A stretch of DNA of 64,000 bases from Jiangella alba (GTDB lineage: Bacteria > Actinomycetota > Actinomycetes > Jiangellales > Jiangellaceae), in the NCBI RefSeq assembly GCF_900106035.1, contig NZ_FNUC01000004.1, forward strand, positions 744,001 to 808,000, in the 5' to 3' direction. A model generated the notes under the pieces. The model made no database searches. It worked only from the letters and a program-made list of their open reading frames with translations, and had not been told where the DNA came from. Below, piece after piece: positions 43,072 through 51,882 of this stretch. A program made the translations under genes and the position numbers. How positions within the stretch are numbered: position 1 is the stretch's first letter; each line of letters opens with the position of its first letter.

Positions 43072-44687
43072 TGGAGACCCATGTCGGCAGTCCCGGCGTC
43101 AACATCACGATCTTCGCCCTCTTCGTCGCGGTCACGCTGGTCATCGTGCTGCGTGCGTCGAAGAACAACCGGACCGCGGCGGACTTCTACGCCGGCGGCC
43201 GGGCGTTCACCGGCCAGCAGAACGGCATCGCGATCGCCGGCGACTACCTGTCCGCCGCGTCGTTCCTCGGCATCGCCGGGGCCATCGCGATCTACGGCTA
43301 CGACGGCTTCCTGTACTCCATCGGCTTCCTGGTGGCGTGGCTGGTGGCACTGCTGCTGGTCGCCGAGCTGCTGCGGAACACCGGCCGGTTCACCATGGCG
43401 GACGTGCTGTCGTTCCGGATGCGGCAGCGCCCGGTACGGACGGCGGCCGCGACGTCGACGCTCGCGGTGTCGTTCTTCTACCTGCTGGCCCAGATGGCCG
43501 GCGCCGGTGGCCTCGTCGCGCTGCTGCTGGGCGTCACCGACCGCGGCGGGCAGGGCGTCGTCATCGCCGTCGTGGGCGCGCTGATGGTCTTCTACGTCCT
43601 GGTGGGCGGCATGAAGGGCACCACCTGGGTGCAGATCGTCAAGGCGGTCCTGCTGATCACCGGCGCCTTCGTCATGACGATCTGGGTGCTGGCGCAGCAC
43701 GACTTCAACCTGTCGCAGCTGCTCGGCGCGGCCGTCGACAGCGCCGGCGGCGCCGCTGGCCTGCTGGACCCGATGAACCAGTACGGCGCGTCGGACACCT
43801 CGAAGCTGGACTTCATCTCGCTGGCGCTGGCCCTGGTGCTCGGCACCGCCGGCCTGCCGCACGTCCTGATGCGCTTCTACACGGTGCCGACGTCGCGCGA
43901 CGCCCGGCACAGCGTGACCTGGGCGATCGCGCTGATCGGCCTGTTCTACCTGCTGACGCTGGTGCTCGGGTACGGCGCGGGCGCGCTGGTCGGCCCGGAG
44001 GAGATCCTGGGCGCACCGGGCGGCGTGAACTCCGCGGCGCCGCTACTGGCCTACGAACTGGGCGGGACGATCCTGCTCGGCGTCATCGCGGCGGTGGCGT
44101 TCGCGACCATCCTCGCCGTCGTCGCGGGCCTGACGATCACCGCGTCGGCCTCGTTCGCGCACGACGTGTACGCCAACGTCATCAAGAAGGGCGAGGTGGA
44201 GCCGAACGACGAGGTGCGGGTCGCCCGCATCACCGCCGTCGTCATCGGCGCGGTGGCCATCGTCGGCGGCATCTTCGCCAACGGCCAGAACATCGCGTTC
44301 CTCGTGGCGCTCGCGTTCGCCGTCGCCGCCAGCGCGAACCTGCCGGTGATCCTGTACTCGCTGTTCTGGAGGCGGTTCAACACCCAGGGCGCGGTGTGGA
44401 GCATCTACGGCGGTCTGCTGACGGCGGTGACGTTGATCGTGTTCTCGCCGGTGGTGTCGGGCAAGCCGGTGAACCCGGCGACCGGCCGCAGCCCGTCGAT
44501 GTTGCAGGACGTCGACTTCCACTGGTTCCCGCTCGACAACCCCGGCATCATCTCGATTCCGGCCGGATTCTTGTTCGGTTTCGTGGGGGCCCGGTTGTCC
44601 AAGGAATACAACAAGGCCAAGTACGCCGAAATGGAAGTCAGGTCCCTGACCGGCGCCGGAGCCGAGAAGGCCACGTCCGCGCACTGA
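43071..44687 (+). CDS. Cation/acetate symporter, ActP-like
   Basis: This 538-aa SSS carrier has AADFYAGGRAFTGQQNGIAIAGDYLSAASFLGIAG, GTAGLPHVLMRFYTVPTSRDAR, ATILAVVAGLTITASASFAHDVYANV and IAFLVALAFAVAASANLPVILYSLFWRRF, all close to E. coli ActP. Thirteen helices are expected. With DUF485 upstream and acs 141 bp downstream it forms an acetate uptake and activation unit. A Shine-Dalgarno GGAGGAGG (about 43057-43064) lies just upstream of the ATG. Confidence 0.93.
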   Translation: METHVGSPGVNITIFALFVAVTLVIVLRASKNNRTAADFYAGGRAFTGQQNGIAIAGDYLSAASFLGIAGAIAIYGYDGFLYSIGFLVAWLVALLLVAELLRNTGRFTMADVLSFRMRQRPVRTAAATSTLAVSFFYLLAQMAGAGGLVALLLGVTDRGGQGVVIAVVGALMVFYVLVGGMKGTTWVQIVKAVLLITGAFVMTIWVLAQHDFNLSQLLGAAVDSAGGAAGLLDPMNQYGASDTSKLDFISLALALVLGTAGLPHVLMRFYTVPTSRDARHSVTWAIALIGLFYLLTLVLGYGAGALVGPEEILGAPGGVNSAAPLLAYELGGTILLGVIAAVAFATILAVVAGLTITASASFAHDVYANVIKKGEVEPNDEVRVARITAVVIGAVAIVGGIFANGQNIAFLVALAFAVAASANLPVILYSLFWRRFNTQGAVWSIYGGLLTAVTLIVFSPVVSGKPVNPATGRSPSMLQDVDFHWFPLDNPGIISIPAGFLFGFVGARLSKEYNKAKYAEMEVRSLTGAGAEKATSAH

Positions 44688-44828
44688 CACCGGCGCGCGC
44701 TGCCGTCGACCCTTGTCGTCCTTGCCCAGCAGGGCCATGCGATGGTGAGGTTAGACGGCAGCGCGCCCCGATGCGCCGCCGGGCAGTCGCGGTTGCCCAG
44801 GATCACTGACATGAGGAGCAGACCGAAC

Positions 44829-46790
44829 GTGACCAATGACGCTCTCTCCAATCTGCTGCATGAGGACCGGAGCTTCCCCCCGTCCGCGGAGTTCGCCGCC
44901 CAGGCCAACGCCAAAGCAGACCTGTACGAGGAGGCCTCGGCGGACCGCCTGGCGTTCTGGGAGCGCCAGGCTCGTGAGCTGCTGAGCTGGAACACCGAGT
45001 GGTCCCAGGTGCTCGACTGGAGCAACCCGCCGTTCGCCAAGTGGTTCGTCGGCGGCAAGCTCAACGTCGCCTACAACTGCGTCGACCGGCACGTCGAGGC
45101 CGGCCACGGCGACCGCGTCGCCATCTACTGGGAGGGCGAGCCCGGCGACAGCCGCGCGCTGACCTACGCCGACCTGCAGCGCGAGGTCTCGAAGGCCGCC
45201 AACGCGCTGACGGAGCTGGGCGTCGGCCACGGCGACCGCGTCGCGATCTACCTGCCGATGATCCCCGAGGCGGCCATCTCGATGCTGGCCTGCGCCCGCA
45301 TCGGCGCCATCCACTCGGTGGTGTTCGGCGGGTTCTCGGCCGAGGCGCTGCGCAGCCGCATCGAGGACGCGCAGGCCAAGCTGGTCATCACGGCCGACGG
45401 CGGGTTCCGGCGGGGCAAGCCGTCGGCGCTGAAGCCGGCCGTCGACGAAGCCGTCGCGAAGTCGCCGTCCATCGAGAAGGTGCTGGTCGTGCGGCGCACC
45501 GAGCAGGAGGTCGCCTGGGACGACAGCCACGACGTGTGGTGGCACGACCTCGTCGACCGCCAGTCCGACCAGCACGACCCGCAGCCGCACGACGCCGAGG
45601 ACACCCTGTACATCCTGTACACGTCCGGCACCACCGGGAAGCCGAAGGGCATCAAGCACACGTCGGCCGGTTACCTGCTGCAGTCCGCGTACACCCACCG
45701 CAACGTCTTCGACCTCAAGCCCGAGACCGACGTGTACTGGTGCACGGCCGACGTCGGCTGGGTCACCGGCCACAGCTACATCGTCTACGGGCCGCTGGCC
45801 AACGGCGCCACGCAGGTGATGTACGAGGGCACGCCCGACTTCCCCGAGGCCGGCCGCTGGTGGGACATCGTCGAGAAGTACAAGGTCAGCATCCTGTACA
45901 CCGCGCCGACGGCCATCCGCACGTTCATGAAGCAGGGCGACGAGATCCCCGGCCGCCGCGACCTCTCGTCGCTGCGGGTCCTGGGCAGCGTCGGCGAGCC
46001 GATCAACCCCGAGGCGTGGATCTGGTACCGCCGCGTCATCGGCGGCGACCGCACCCCCGTCGTCGACACGTGGTGGCAGACCGAGACCGGCGCCATCATG
46101 ATCAGCCCGCTGCCCGGCGTCACGTCCGCCAAGCCCGGCTCGGCACAGACTCCGGTGCCGGGCATCGTGGCCGACGTGGTCGACGACGCCGGCAACGTGG
46201 TGCCCGACGGCCACGGCGGCTACCTCGTGCTGACCGAGCCGTGGCCGTCCATGCTGCGCACCATCTGGGGCGACGACGAGCGCTTCATCGACACCTACTG
46301 GTCGCGCTTCCCGGGCCGCTACTTCGCCGGCGACGGCGCCAAGAAGGACGACGACGGCGACATCTGGCTGCTCGGCCGCGTCGACGACGTCATGAACGTG
46401 TCGGGCCACCGCATCTCCACCACGGAGGTCGAGTCGGCGCTGGTGTCGCACCCGAAGGTGGCCGAGTCCGCCGTCGTCGGCGCCTCCGACCCGACCACCG
46501 GCCAGGGCATCGTCGCGTTCGTCATCCTGCGCACCGCCGCGGGCGACGGCGGCGCCGACGTCGTCCAGGAATTGCGCAACCACGTGGCGAAGGAGATCGG
46601 CCCGATCGCCAAGCCGCGGCAGATCATGGTCGTGCCGGAGCTGCCGAAGACGCGTTCCGGCAAGATCATGCGCCGTCTCCTGCGCGACGTCGCCGAGAAC
46701 CGCGAGCTGGGCGACGTCCAGACGCTGGCCGACCCGACGGTCATGAACCTCATCAGCGACGGCCTGTCGAAGGGCTCGTCCGAGGACTGA
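44829..46790 (+). CDS. acs: Acetyl-CoA synthetase (AMP-forming)
   Basis: This 653-aa protein, the usual length, converts acetate, ATP and CoA to acetyl-CoA. Motifs are [15 protein letters not shown] (A3), [10 protein letters not shown] (A5), [34 protein letters not shown] (A7/A8) and the acetylatable lysine in [14 protein letters not shown] 44829 agrees with Streptomyces Acs N-termini ([16 protein letters not shown]) and has a GAGGAG upstream. The longer frame to 44742 is not Acs-like. It follows the acetate symporter. Acs is probably controlled by acetylation of the motif lysine (family knowledge). Confidence 0.96.
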   Translation: MTNDALSNLLHEDRSFPPSAEFAAQANAKADLYEEASADRLAFWERQARELLSWNTEWSQVLDWSNPPFAKWFVGGKLNVAYNCVDRHVEAGHGDRVAIYWEGEPGDSRALTYADLQREVSKAANALTELGVGHGDRVAIYLPMIPEAAISMLACARIGAIHSVVFGGFSAEALRSRIEDAQAKLVITADGGFRRGKPSALKPAVDEAVAKSPSIEKVLVVRRTEQEVAWDDSHDVWWHDLVDRQSDQHDPQPHDAEDTLYILYTSGTTGKPKGIKHTSAGYLLQSAYTHRNVFDLKPETDVYWCTADVGWVTGHSYIVYGPLANGATQVMYEGTPDFPEAGRWWDIVEKYKVSILYTAPTAIRTFMKQGDEIPGRRDLSSLRVLGSVGEPINPEAWIWYRRVIGGDRTPVVDTWWQTETGAIMISPLPGVTSAKPGSAQTPVPGIVADVVDDAGNVVPDGHGGYLVLTEPWPSMLRTIWGDDERFIDTYWSRFPGRYFAGDGAKKDDDGDIWLLGRVDDVMNVSGHRISTTEVESALVSHPKVAESAVVGASDPTTGQGIVAFVILRTAAGDGGADVVQELRNHVAKEIGPIAKPRQIMVVPELPKTRSGKIMRRLLRDVAENRELGDVQTLADPTVMNLISDGLSKGSSED

Positions 46791-46809
46791 CCTCAGCACC
46801 ATGACGTGG

Positions 46810-46835
46810 GCCGGCGCCGTTTCGACGGCGCCGGC
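46810..46835. terminator. Bidirectional hairpin between acs and WYL gene
   Basis: Stem GCCGGCGCCG (46810-46819) and CGGCGCCGGC (46826-46835) pairs along 10 bp with loop TTTCGA. It lies between the convergent acs and WYL stops. There is no T-run, so termination is likely but not of the canonical intrinsic type. Confidence 0.6.
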
Positions 46836-47801
46836 TCACGCGTTCCTGGCGGCGACCTCGAGCGCGACGGAGCGGAGGGCGGCCCGTAGCGACACGGGCT
46901 CCAGCACCTCGACACCGGTCATCAGGGCGAACAGCTGGGTGGCGGCGACCTCTTCGGACTCGGTCCACAGGTCGGTCTCGGACCAGCCGTCGGCGCCGGG
47001 CTCGGACGCGGTGTCGCGGGCCTGCGTTGCCGCGAGGGCGCCGACCGCCGTGTGCAGGCGACGCAGCGCGGGCGCGGACAGCCGGACGCGGCAGCGATAG
47101 CGCAGCAGCGACCGGTCGAACTGCGCCGACGACGCGGCCCACCAGGCGGCGAGGTCGAAGTCGTCCGGGCGCCAGGCGGCGTCGGGACCGACGGCGGCGG
47201 CGTCGATGCGGCTCACGCGGTACGTCCGCACCTGCTGCCGGTGCGCCGCGACGAGGTACCAGGTGCCGCCCTTGAGCACCAGGCCGAGCGGGTCGAGCAG
47301 CCGCGACACCGTCCGGTCGGAGCGCTGGTACGAGACGTCGAGCCGACGGCCGGACCACACCGCGTCGGACACCGTGGCCAGCGCCTCCGGCGGCGCCACC
47401 TCGCCGAACCAGCCGGGCGCGTCGACATGGAAGCGCTCGCGCAGGCGGGCGGCCCGGCCGCGCAGCTCGGGCGGCAGCATGGCGATGACCTTCGTCTGCG
47501 CCGCGACGAGGACCGTGCCCAGCCCGAGGTCGGCCGCCGCGCTCGGGACGCCGCCGACGAACAGCGCGGCCGCTTCGTCGCCGGTGAGGCCGTCGAGCGT
47601 CGTGCGCCAGCCCTCGACCAGCCTGATGCCGCCGCCCGGCCCCGACTCCGTCCACAGCGGGACGCCGGAGGCCTGCAGCGCCGCGATGTCGCGGTACACC
47701 GTGCGCACCGACACCTCGAGCTCGTCGGCCACCTCGGCCGCCGTCACCATGCGCCGCTGCTGGATCAGCAGCATCATCGCCATCAACCTGCTGGCTCTCA
47801 C
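46836..47801 (-). CDS. WYL-domain transcriptional regulator (YafY type)
   Basis: This 321-aa protein has an N-terminal HTH_11 (ASRLMAMMLLIQQRRMVTAAEVADELEVSVRTVYRDIAAL). A WYL domain contains the variant motif TWYLVAAHRQQVRTYRVSRIDAA. WYL domains bind nucleotides or DNA ends and regulate stress genes. It is divergent from a PPOX protein at 47857, with a perfect inverted repeat between them. It is probably an autoregulator of that pair. Confidence 0.92.
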   Translation of the reverse strand: MRASRLMAMMLLIQQRRMVTAAEVADELEVSVRTVYRDIAALQASGVPLWTESGPGGGIRLVEGWRTTLDGLTGDEAAALFVGGVPSAAADLGLGTVLVAAQTKVIAMLPPELRGRAARLRERFHVDAPGWFGEVAPPEALATVSDAVWSGRRLDVSYQRSDRTVSRLLDPLGLVLKGGTWYLVAAHRQQVRTYRVSRIDAAAVGPDAAWRPDDFDLAAWWAASSAQFDRSLLRYRCRVRLSAPALRRLHTAVGALAATQARDTASEPGADGWSETDLWTESEEVAATQLFALMTGVEVLEPVSLRAALRSVALEVAARNA

Positions 47802-47823
47802 GGCACCGAACCTACGCCAGATC

Positions 47824-47842
47824 GCTGACAGCGGATGTCAGC
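47824..47842. promoter_or_regulatory. Operator-like inverted repeat between WYL and PPOX genes
   Basis: GCTGACA (47824-47830) and TGTCAGC (47836-47842) form a perfect 7-bp dyad with a 5-bp spacer. It lies in the 55-bp gap between divergent starts. Binding by the WYL regulator is inferred from position. Confidence 0.65.
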
Positions 47843-47856
47843 AATGGGTCGGCAGC

Positions 47857-48342
47857 ATGGATGTCATGGCGACCTGGAAGCAGTTCGAAGACGAGGTACC
47901 CGAGCTGGCGGCGATCGTGCACGCGCAGCTCACGGCCACCAAGCACCACGTGCTCGCGACGCTGCGGGCGGACGGCTCACCGCGGGTCAGCGGCACCGAG
48001 GTCGACTTCGACGGCGACCACCTCACGCTCGGCTCGATGCCCGAGGCCCGCAAGGCGCACGACCTGCAGCGCGACCCGCGCTACGCGGTGCACAACAACC
48101 CCGGCGACGCAACGATGACGGTGCCGGACGTGAAGATCTCCGGCCGCGCCGTCGAGGTCACCGGCCCCGAGTTCGACGCCTACCAGTCGGCGCACGCCGG
48201 CGCGCTGCCGCCGGGACCGTTCCACCTGTTCCGGCTCGGTATCGACGAGGTGGTGCTGGCCGGCCTGAACGACACCCGCACGGGCATGGCGATCACCCTC
48301 TGGCGCCCCGGCCAGCAGGTGCGGACGTTCGCCCGCGCTTAG
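47857..48342 (+). CDS. PPOX (pyridoxamine 5'-phosphate oxidase-like) family protein
   Basis: This 161-aa split-barrel protein has LTATKHHVLATLRADGSPRVSGTEVDFDGDHLTLGSMPEARKAHDLQRDPR, the typical flavin/F420 binding N-half, and VPDVKISGRAVEV. The starts MDVMATW at 47857 and MATW at 47866 are both possible; neither has a clear ribosome site. It is divergent from the WYL regulator, its probable controller. The substrate is unknown. Confidence 0.85.
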   Translation: MDVMATWKQFEDEVPELAAIVHAQLTATKHHVLATLRADGSPRVSGTEVDFDGDHLTLGSMPEARKAHDLQRDPRYAVHNNPGDATMTVPDVKISGRAVEVTGPEFDAYQSAHAGALPPGPFHLFRLGIDEVVLAGLNDTRTGMAITLWRPGQQVRTFARA

Positions 48343-48476
48343 GGGTCGAGGCGATCGAGCAGGTCGGAGACCTCGACGGTAGACCCGGCTGCGCGACCCG
48401 CTAAAATATCCACTGGTGTGCCGGGAAGTCTGGTCGGCGTGACATCGTCATGTCCACCACCAGATGAGGTGATCCC

Positions 48477-49760
48477 GTGCCCCGCCGTCTGTTCGCCCGC
48501 TCCACCTGGCCCGAGGCGCAGTACGTCGCGTCCGTGCTGCGCAGCGAGACCACCGGCGGGTTCCTCATGCTGGTGGCCGCGGCCACCGCCATCGTCTGGG
48601 CGAACGTCGGCACCGACTCCTACGAGGCGCTGCGCACGGCCACCATCGGCCCGTCGGCGCTGCATCTCGACCTCGACCTCGCGACGTGGGCGGCCGACGG
48701 GCTGTTGGCGGTGTTCTTCCTGGTCGCCGGGCTGGAGCTGAAGCGCGAGCTGGTCGTCGGCAGCCTGCGCCGGCCGGCCGAGGCGGCGCTGCCGATCATC
48801 GCGGCGGTCTGTGGCATGGCCGGGCCGATCGTCGTCTACGTGGTGGTGAACGCCATCGGCGGCGGTCCCATGACGGGCTGGGCGGTGCCGACGGCCACCG
48901 ACATCGCGTTCGCGCTGGCCGTGCTGGCCGTCATCGGGTCGCGGCTGCCGTCGGCGCTGCGGGCGTTCCTGCTGACGCTGGCGGTGGTCGACGACCTGCT
49001 GGCGATCCTGCTGATCGCGATCTTCTTCACCACCGACGTGCGCATCTGGCCGCTGCTGGGCGCCGCCGCCATTCTCGTCGCGTACGACCTCATGCAGCGC
49101 CGCGACATCAGCGCCTGGTGGCTGTACGTGCCGATGGGCGTGGTCGCCTGGGCGCTCATGCACGAGAGCGGCGTGCACGCCACCGTCGTCGGCGTCGCGT
49201 TCGGCCTGCTGACCAGGGCACACCGCAAGGAGGGCGAGGAGCAGGCGCCGGCCGAGCGCATCGAGCACCGGGTCCGGCCGTTCTCCGCGGTGCTCTGCGT
49301 GCCGGTCTTCGCACTGTTCGCCGCCGGCGTCACCATCTCGTCCGACTCGCTGCGCGAGGTGTTCACGCAGCCCGTGGCGCTGGGTGTCGCGCTGGGGCTG
49401 GTCGCCGGCAAGGCCATCGGCATCTTCGGCGGGACGTACCTCACCGCCCGGTTCACCCGTGCCGAACTGAGCAACGACCTGACCTGGGGCGACGTGTTCG
49501 GGCTGGCGACCATCGCGGGCATCGGCTTCACCGTGTCGCTGCTGATCGGCGAGCTGGCGTTCCGCGACGAACCCCACCACGCGGAACTGGTGAAGACGGC
49601 GGTGCTGGTCGGTTCGCTGCTGGCGGCGCTGCTGGCCACCATCGTGCTCGGCCGGCGCAACGTCATCTACAAACGGCTGGCCGACGAGGAGGCCCGCGAC
49701 GACGATCACGACGGCATCCCGGACGTGTACCAGGCCGAGGAACGGGGCACTCGGCCGTGA
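48477..49760 (+). CDS. nhaA: Na+/H+ antiporter NhaA
   Basis: This 427-aa protein has AVVDDLLAILLIAIFF, containing the ion-binding Asp pair of E. coli NhaA, plus GWAVPTATDIAFALAVLAVIG and GLATIAGIGFTVSLLIGELAF. It extrudes Na+ in exchange for protons. GTG 48477 follows GAGGTGAT. A promoter TAAAAT lies at 48402-48407, about 70 bp upstream. The C-terminus ends in an acidic tail with DDDHDGIPDVYQ, which resembles a calcium-binding DxDxDG loop. Confidence 0.95.
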   Translation: MPRRLFARSTWPEAQYVASVLRSETTGGFLMLVAAATAIVWANVGTDSYEALRTATIGPSALHLDLDLATWAADGLLAVFFLVAGLELKRELVVGSLRRPAEAALPIIAAVCGMAGPIVVYVVVNAIGGGPMTGWAVPTATDIAFALAVLAVIGSRLPSALRAFLLTLAVVDDLLAILLIAIFFTTDVRIWPLLGAAAILVAYDLMQRRDISAWWLYVPMGVVAWALMHESGVHATVVGVAFGLLTRAHRKEGEEQAPAERIEHRVRPFSAVLCVPVFALFAAGVTISSDSLREVFTQPVALGVALGLVAGKAIGIFGGTYLTARFTRAELSNDLTWGDVFGLATIAGIGFTVSLLIGELAFRDEPHHAELVKTAVLVGSLLAALLATIVLGRRNVIYKRLADEEARDDDHDGIPDVYQAEERGTRP

Positions 49761-49881
49761 CCGGTCGGCCCGTCTATGCGACCAGGCCCCTCGACCTGCT
49801 CTAGAGTCGAACACGAGGCCACGCCGGCAGCTCGCCGCCGCGGCCGACGTGATTCGTGACTACTGCGACGAGGGGGTTCCG

Positions 49882-50295
49882 ATGGCCGCGCGGGCAACCA
49901 GTGAGGCCGACGGCTCGGCCTCCATCGGCCAGCTCGTGGCCGCCATCAAGGACGACGTCACCGGGCTGGTCCGCGACGAGATCGAGTTGGCGAAGGCCGA
50001 ACTGAAAGCGGACGCCAGAGAGGCCGGGCTCGGCATCGGCCTCATCGCGGCGGCGGCCGTCCTCGGCCTGCTGATCGCCATCCTCGGCTCGTTCGCCCTC
50101 GTGTACGGCGTCCATGCGCTCGGCCTCGGCCTCGGCTGGTCGTTCCTCGTGGTGACCGGTTTCTACCTGCTCGTCGCACTCATCCTGCTGCTGGTGGCCC
50201 GGGGCCGTCTCGGCAGGATCTCCAAGGCCGAGCGGACGAAGACCACCGCCCGCGCGGCCGCCCACGCCCTGAAGAGGTCCAGCAGCAGCACGTGA
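49882..50295 (+). CDS. Holin-like (phage holin superfamily) membrane protein
   Basis: This 137-aa protein has an amphipathic N-terminal segment (IGQLVAAIKDDVTGLVRDEIELAKAELKADAREAG) and two helices (GIGLIAAAAVLGLLIAILGSFALVYG and LGWSFLVVTGFYLLVALILLLVARGRL). This is the actinobacterial PF07332 type that corresponds to Rv3669. It is not a prophage remnant; it is conserved beside the epoxide hydrolase-like gene and is coupled to it by GTGA. ATG 49882 has GAGGGGG upstream. Confidence 0.85.
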   Translation: MAARATSEADGSASIGQLVAAIKDDVTGLVRDEIELAKAELKADAREAGLGIGLIAAAAVLGLLIAILGSFALVYGVHALGLGLGWSFLVVTGFYLLVALILLLVARGRLGRISKAERTKTTARAAAHALKRSSSST

Positions 50296-51221
50296 TCACC
50301 AACGACGCACATCGCCAGACGGTCGAGATCCCCGGCCCCTGGACGCATCGGACCGTCGCCGCCAACGGCGCGCAGTTCCATGCGGCGGAGATGGGAGACG
50401 GCCCGCTCGTGCTGCTCCTGCACGGGTTCCCGGAGTTCTGGTGGGCCTGGCGGCACCAGCTGCCCGCGCTCGCCGCGGCCGGCTGGCGCGCCGTCGCGCT
50501 CGATCTGCGCGGCGCCGGCGGCAGCGACAAGACCCCGCGCGGGTACGACGCCTTCACGTTCGCCGCCGACATCACCGGCGCGATCCGCTCCCTCGGCGAG
50601 CGCCGCGCCGTGCTCGTCGGGCACGGCTGGGGCGCCTACGGTGCGTGGACGGCGGCGGCCATGCGGCCCGCGCACGTCGACGCGCTCGCCGTCCTGTCGA
50701 TGCCGCATCCCCTGGTGCTGCGCCGGCACCTGCTGAAGGGCCGGCTGCGGCGCAGCGGCTCGCTGGCCTGGGTGCAGACACCGATGGCGCCGGAGCGCCG
50801 GCTCATCGCCGACGACGGCGCGCACGTCGAGACGCTGCTGCGGCGCTGGTCGGCGCCGGGGTCGGCGTTCCCCGACGACGAAGCGTCGCGCCACTACCGC
50901 GCGGCCATGCAGCTGTGGCCGGCCCCGCACTGCGCGCTGGAGTACCAGCGCTGGCTGTTCCGCTCGCTGTTCCGCGGCGACGGCCGCCGGTTCGCCAAGC
51001 GCGTCCAGGACCCGCTCACCATGCCGGTGCTGCAGGTGCACGGCGTCCAGGACTCCAACTTCGACATCGAGCTGGCGGCGGCGTCGCGCGAGCTGGTGGC
51101 CGGCGAGTACCACTGGCTGTCGGTGGAGGCGGCCGGGCACTTCCCGCACGAGGAGACGCCCGACGCCGTCACCGACGCGCTGCTGGACTGGCTGGTGAAG
51201 CAGCGCGACCGGCACGACTGA
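50292..51221 (+). CDS. Alpha/beta hydrolase, epoxide hydrolase-like, nucleophile replaced by Gly
   Basis: This 309-aa protein has the oxyanion HGFPEFWWAWRHQLPAL, the elbow VLVGHGWGAYGAW and the C-terminal His in AGHFPHEET (about H283). The elbow reads G-H-G-W-G: the nucleophile position (residue 112) is Gly where epoxide hydrolases have Asp (GHDWG) and esterases have Ser. The rest of the fold is intact, so it may be a non-classical or non-catalytic member. It corresponds in position to Rv3670 (ephE). GTG is coupled to the holin-like gene. Confidence 0.88.
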   Translation: MITNDAHRQTVEIPGPWTHRTVAANGAQFHAAEMGDGPLVLLLHGFPEFWWAWRHQLPALAAAGWRAVALDLRGAGGSDKTPRGYDAFTFAADITGAIRSLGERRAVLVGHGWGAYGAWTAAAMRPAHVDALAVLSMPHPLVLRRHLLKGRLRRSGSLAWVQTPMAPERRLIADDGAHVETLLRRWSAPGSAFPDDEASRHYRAAMQLWPAPHCALEYQRWLFRSLFRGDGRRFAKRVQDPLTMPVLQVHGVQDSNFDIELAAASRELVAGEYHWLSVEAAGHFPHEETPDAVTDALLDWLVKQRDRHD

Positions 51222-51235
51222 GCTATGATCATCGA

Positions 51236-51340
51236 CGTTCGTGTTGCTGCGAGGAGCTGAGAGGACGTGAGGGTGATGTCGGCGCGACAGGCCGTCGTGG
51301 CCTGACCTCACTCTGACCTCATTCACCCCGAACACGAACG
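51236..51340 (+). ncRNA. Structured leader or small RNA with uORF upstream of GNAT gene
   Basis: A TATGAT -10 at 51224-51229 places the start at about 51236. The RNA begins with CGTTCGTGTT (51236-51245) and ends with its perfect complement AACACGAACG (51331-51340), a 10-bp closing helix around 85 nt. Inside lies a short ORF (51276-51305, MSARQAVVA) with a purine-rich GAGGACGTGAGGG before it, which can pair with CCTCAC further on. The RNA is followed by TTCTCTCTCTT, right up to the GNAT ATG. This could be an attenuator/riboswitch or a separate sRNA. I recognise no known class. Confidence 0.6.
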
Positions 51341-51354
51341 GGATTCTCTCTCTT

Positions 51355-51864
51355 ATGCACTCGCAGTGGATCACGCGCGCCGAAACCGGCGCCGACATCG
51401 CGGCCATCCGCGACATCACCATCGCGGCGTTCGACCGCCCGGACGAGGCCGACCTCGTCGACCTGCTCCGCGCCGACGAGGCGTGGATCGACGGCCTGTC
51501 GATCGTCGCGGCCGCACCCGACGGCATCGTCGTCGGGCACGCCCTGCTGACCCGCTGCCACATCGGCGACACCCCGGCGCTGTGCCTCGGGCCGTGCTCG
51601 GTGCGGCCGGGGCAGCAGAAGTCCGGCGCCGGTTCGGCCGCCATCCGGGCCGGGCTGCAGGCCGCCTACGACCGCGGCGAGCGCTTCGTCACGGTGCTCG
51701 GGCACCCGGAGTACTACCCGCGGTTCGGCTTCGGCCGGGCGTCCAAGCACGGCATCGGCGTGGGCTTCGACGTGCCCGATGACGCGCTGATGGCGCTCAC
51801 GCTGGACGACGCGCACCTGCTGCCGTCCGGCACCATCCGGTACGCGGCGCCGTTCGGCGTGTGA
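51355..51864 (+). CDS. GNAT family N-acetyltransferase
   Basis: This 169-aa protein has the GNAT core, including acetyl-CoA binding LGPCSVRPGQQKSGAGSAAIRAGLQ and ALLTRCHIGD. GHPEYYPRFGFGRAS is typical of YhbS-like acetyltransferases. The ATG has no Shine-Dalgarno; it directly follows a U-rich run and the structured RNA at 51236-51340, which may control it. The substrate is unknown. Confidence 0.87.
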   Translation: MHSQWITRAETGADIAAIRDITIAAFDRPDEADLVDLLRADEAWIDGLSIVAAAPDGIVVGHALLTRCHIGDTPALCLGPCSVRPGQQKSGAGSAAIRAGLQAAYDRGERFVTVLGHPEYYPRFGFGRASKHGIGVGFDVPDDALMALTLDDAHLLPSGTIRYAAPFGV

Positions 51865-51882
51865 CCCGAGCCGTCGGCGCGG

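Noticed and set aside
49882-50295. Prophage, from the holin-like protein
   Set aside because: It belongs to a conserved actinobacterial family beside the alpha/beta hydrolase; no phage gene is near.
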